A stretch of 64,000 nt of DNA from Onchocerca volvulus (lineage: Eukaryota; Nematoda; Chromadorea; Rhabditida; Onchocercidae). The position numbers and the translations under genes are program-made. The notes beneath the pieces are model-generated. The model made no database searches. It had not been told where the DNA came from and saw only the letters and a program-made list of their open reading frames with translations. The stretch is from the NCBI GenBank assembly GCA_000499405.2, contig HG738140.1, positions 2,809,024-2,873,023 on the forward strand. Reading direction: 5' to 3'. Positions 63,278 through 64,000 of this stretch are shown here, in pieces (position 1 is the first letter of the stretch; each line of letters opens with the position of its first letter).

Positions 63278-63362
63278 AAATTAGTATAGCGAAAAATTTT
63301 AAATACTAATTCGAATTTCTTCAAGTCAAATTATTATTTAAAATTTTTCGCCATACTAATTT
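63278..63362. repeat. Near-perfect 28-bp inverted repeat (hairpin or MITE core)
   Basis: Left arm 63278-63305 begins AAATTAGTATAGCGAAAAAT; right arm 63335-63362 is its inverse with one mismatch (TATGGCG in place of TATAGCG). The spacer is 29 bases. The near-identity shows the pairing is recent or maintained. No coding capacity or obvious target-site duplication is visible. Confidence 0.85.
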
Positions 63363-64000
63363 TAGCATTTTAAATATCGTAAGAAATCTTTTACTAATTA
63401 TATATAGGGAAAAATTAATTGCTTCCCTTTTTTTTTAATTTCTTAAATTTCTTCTCATTTGTTAAATTAATTTGTTTGATATATGCCCTGCAGCATGTAT
63501 GTTTTTGCACTGCATTCAATTGAGAAATGAATTTTGCCATTTAATTGATTAATTCATTTTTATCATTCTGATTAATTCATTTTTATCAATCCACAATTTC
63601 ATGCCATTAAATATTATTCTCCCCAAAAAAGATCAATTTTTTTTTTGAAGCGATAAATTCGAAATTTAAAAATCTCTGTCATTATGTAATCATCAAGCTT
63701 CAAAAATATTAACAAGCATAATCTTTTTTTTTTTTCTCCAGATTTGATTTTCTGATAAAGATGTTTAACTTCTCAGGTTTGACCTTTCAACTATTCCTTA
63801 TAGCATCCACTTTTCGCTATCATACGCGATTCGAAAAATAATTAACCATTTGAGACATGCTTCGGATAAAAATTATCAACTAATATTACAATTGACTAAC
63901 TGATCAGTGATAGGTTTCAAAGTTTATGATAATGCTAAATTTTAATTTGTAAAGTTTGATAAAAGTTTTCTTTTAAATTTAACACGAAATCGCACAGATA

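Larger units (their letters stand above)
62197..64000. other. Upstream region of the large minus-strand gene; no further gene seen
   Basis: The right end of the window shows no exon chain on either strand. It includes the GGTCA-rich repeat array (62700-63010) and the hairpin at 63278-63362, plus ordinary AT-rich sequence to the edge. Confidence 0.5.

Overview
The window is nuclear DNA of a strongly AT-rich animal, most likely a parasitic nematode of the filarial/spirurid type. The reasons are intron-rich genes with short exons, acceptors of the TTTTCAG type, very long poly-T/poly-A tracts, many degenerate minisatellites, a nematode-style Ly-6/GPI gene, and two secreted proteins that look nematode-specific. 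There is no bacterial-style operon, rRNA, tRNA or CRISPR. The genes below were assembled by hand from exons whose donor/acceptor dinucleotides and reading-frame phases agree. All names come from remembered family features, not from a search.

Layout, left to right. 1-793 (-): the 5' part of a THOC1-like mRNA-export gene that runs off the left edge, with a possible extra 5' exon at 1793-1848. 2871-6598 (-): six exons of a secreted Ser/Tyr-rich protein with repeated CCLP motifs; one intron holds a decayed Helitron-like element (3799-4354). 6.6-13.8 kb: a gene-poor, T-tract-rich desert with a diverged 345-bp duplication. 13791-15727 (+): a four-exon GPI-anchored Ly-6 protein of the ODR-2/HOT type. 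17535-20350 (-): a five-exon heparan sulfate 3-O-sulfotransferase whose third intron ends in an array of duplicated splice acceptors. 20.4-33.4 kb: a long intergenic stretch full of satellites and microsatellites.

33448-39286 (+): a sixteen-exon XMAP215/ZYG-9-type protein with only two TOG domains and a C-terminal SxIP-type tail; its start region is tandemly duplicated. 40283-42551 (+): a small secreted protein. 43981-48273 (-): a nine-exon ZIP (SLC39, ZIP8/14-like) membrane protein in which several canonical metal-binding positions are replaced. 52332-62196 (-): a 24-exon, roughly 1,097-residue helical protein with a basic tail that I cannot name. The rightmost 1.8 kb holds a promoter-side GGTCA-rich repeat array and a near-perfect hairpin.

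The genes are functionally unrelated (mRNA export, surface/secreted proteins, heparan sulfate modification, microtubule growth, a metal-transporter relative), as expected for a eukaryotic chromosome segment. The observations most worth following up are the ZIP protein without its metal ligands, the short two-TOG protein with an SxIP tail and duplicated start, the stacked splice acceptors in the sulfotransferase gene, and the unnamed 24-exon protein.
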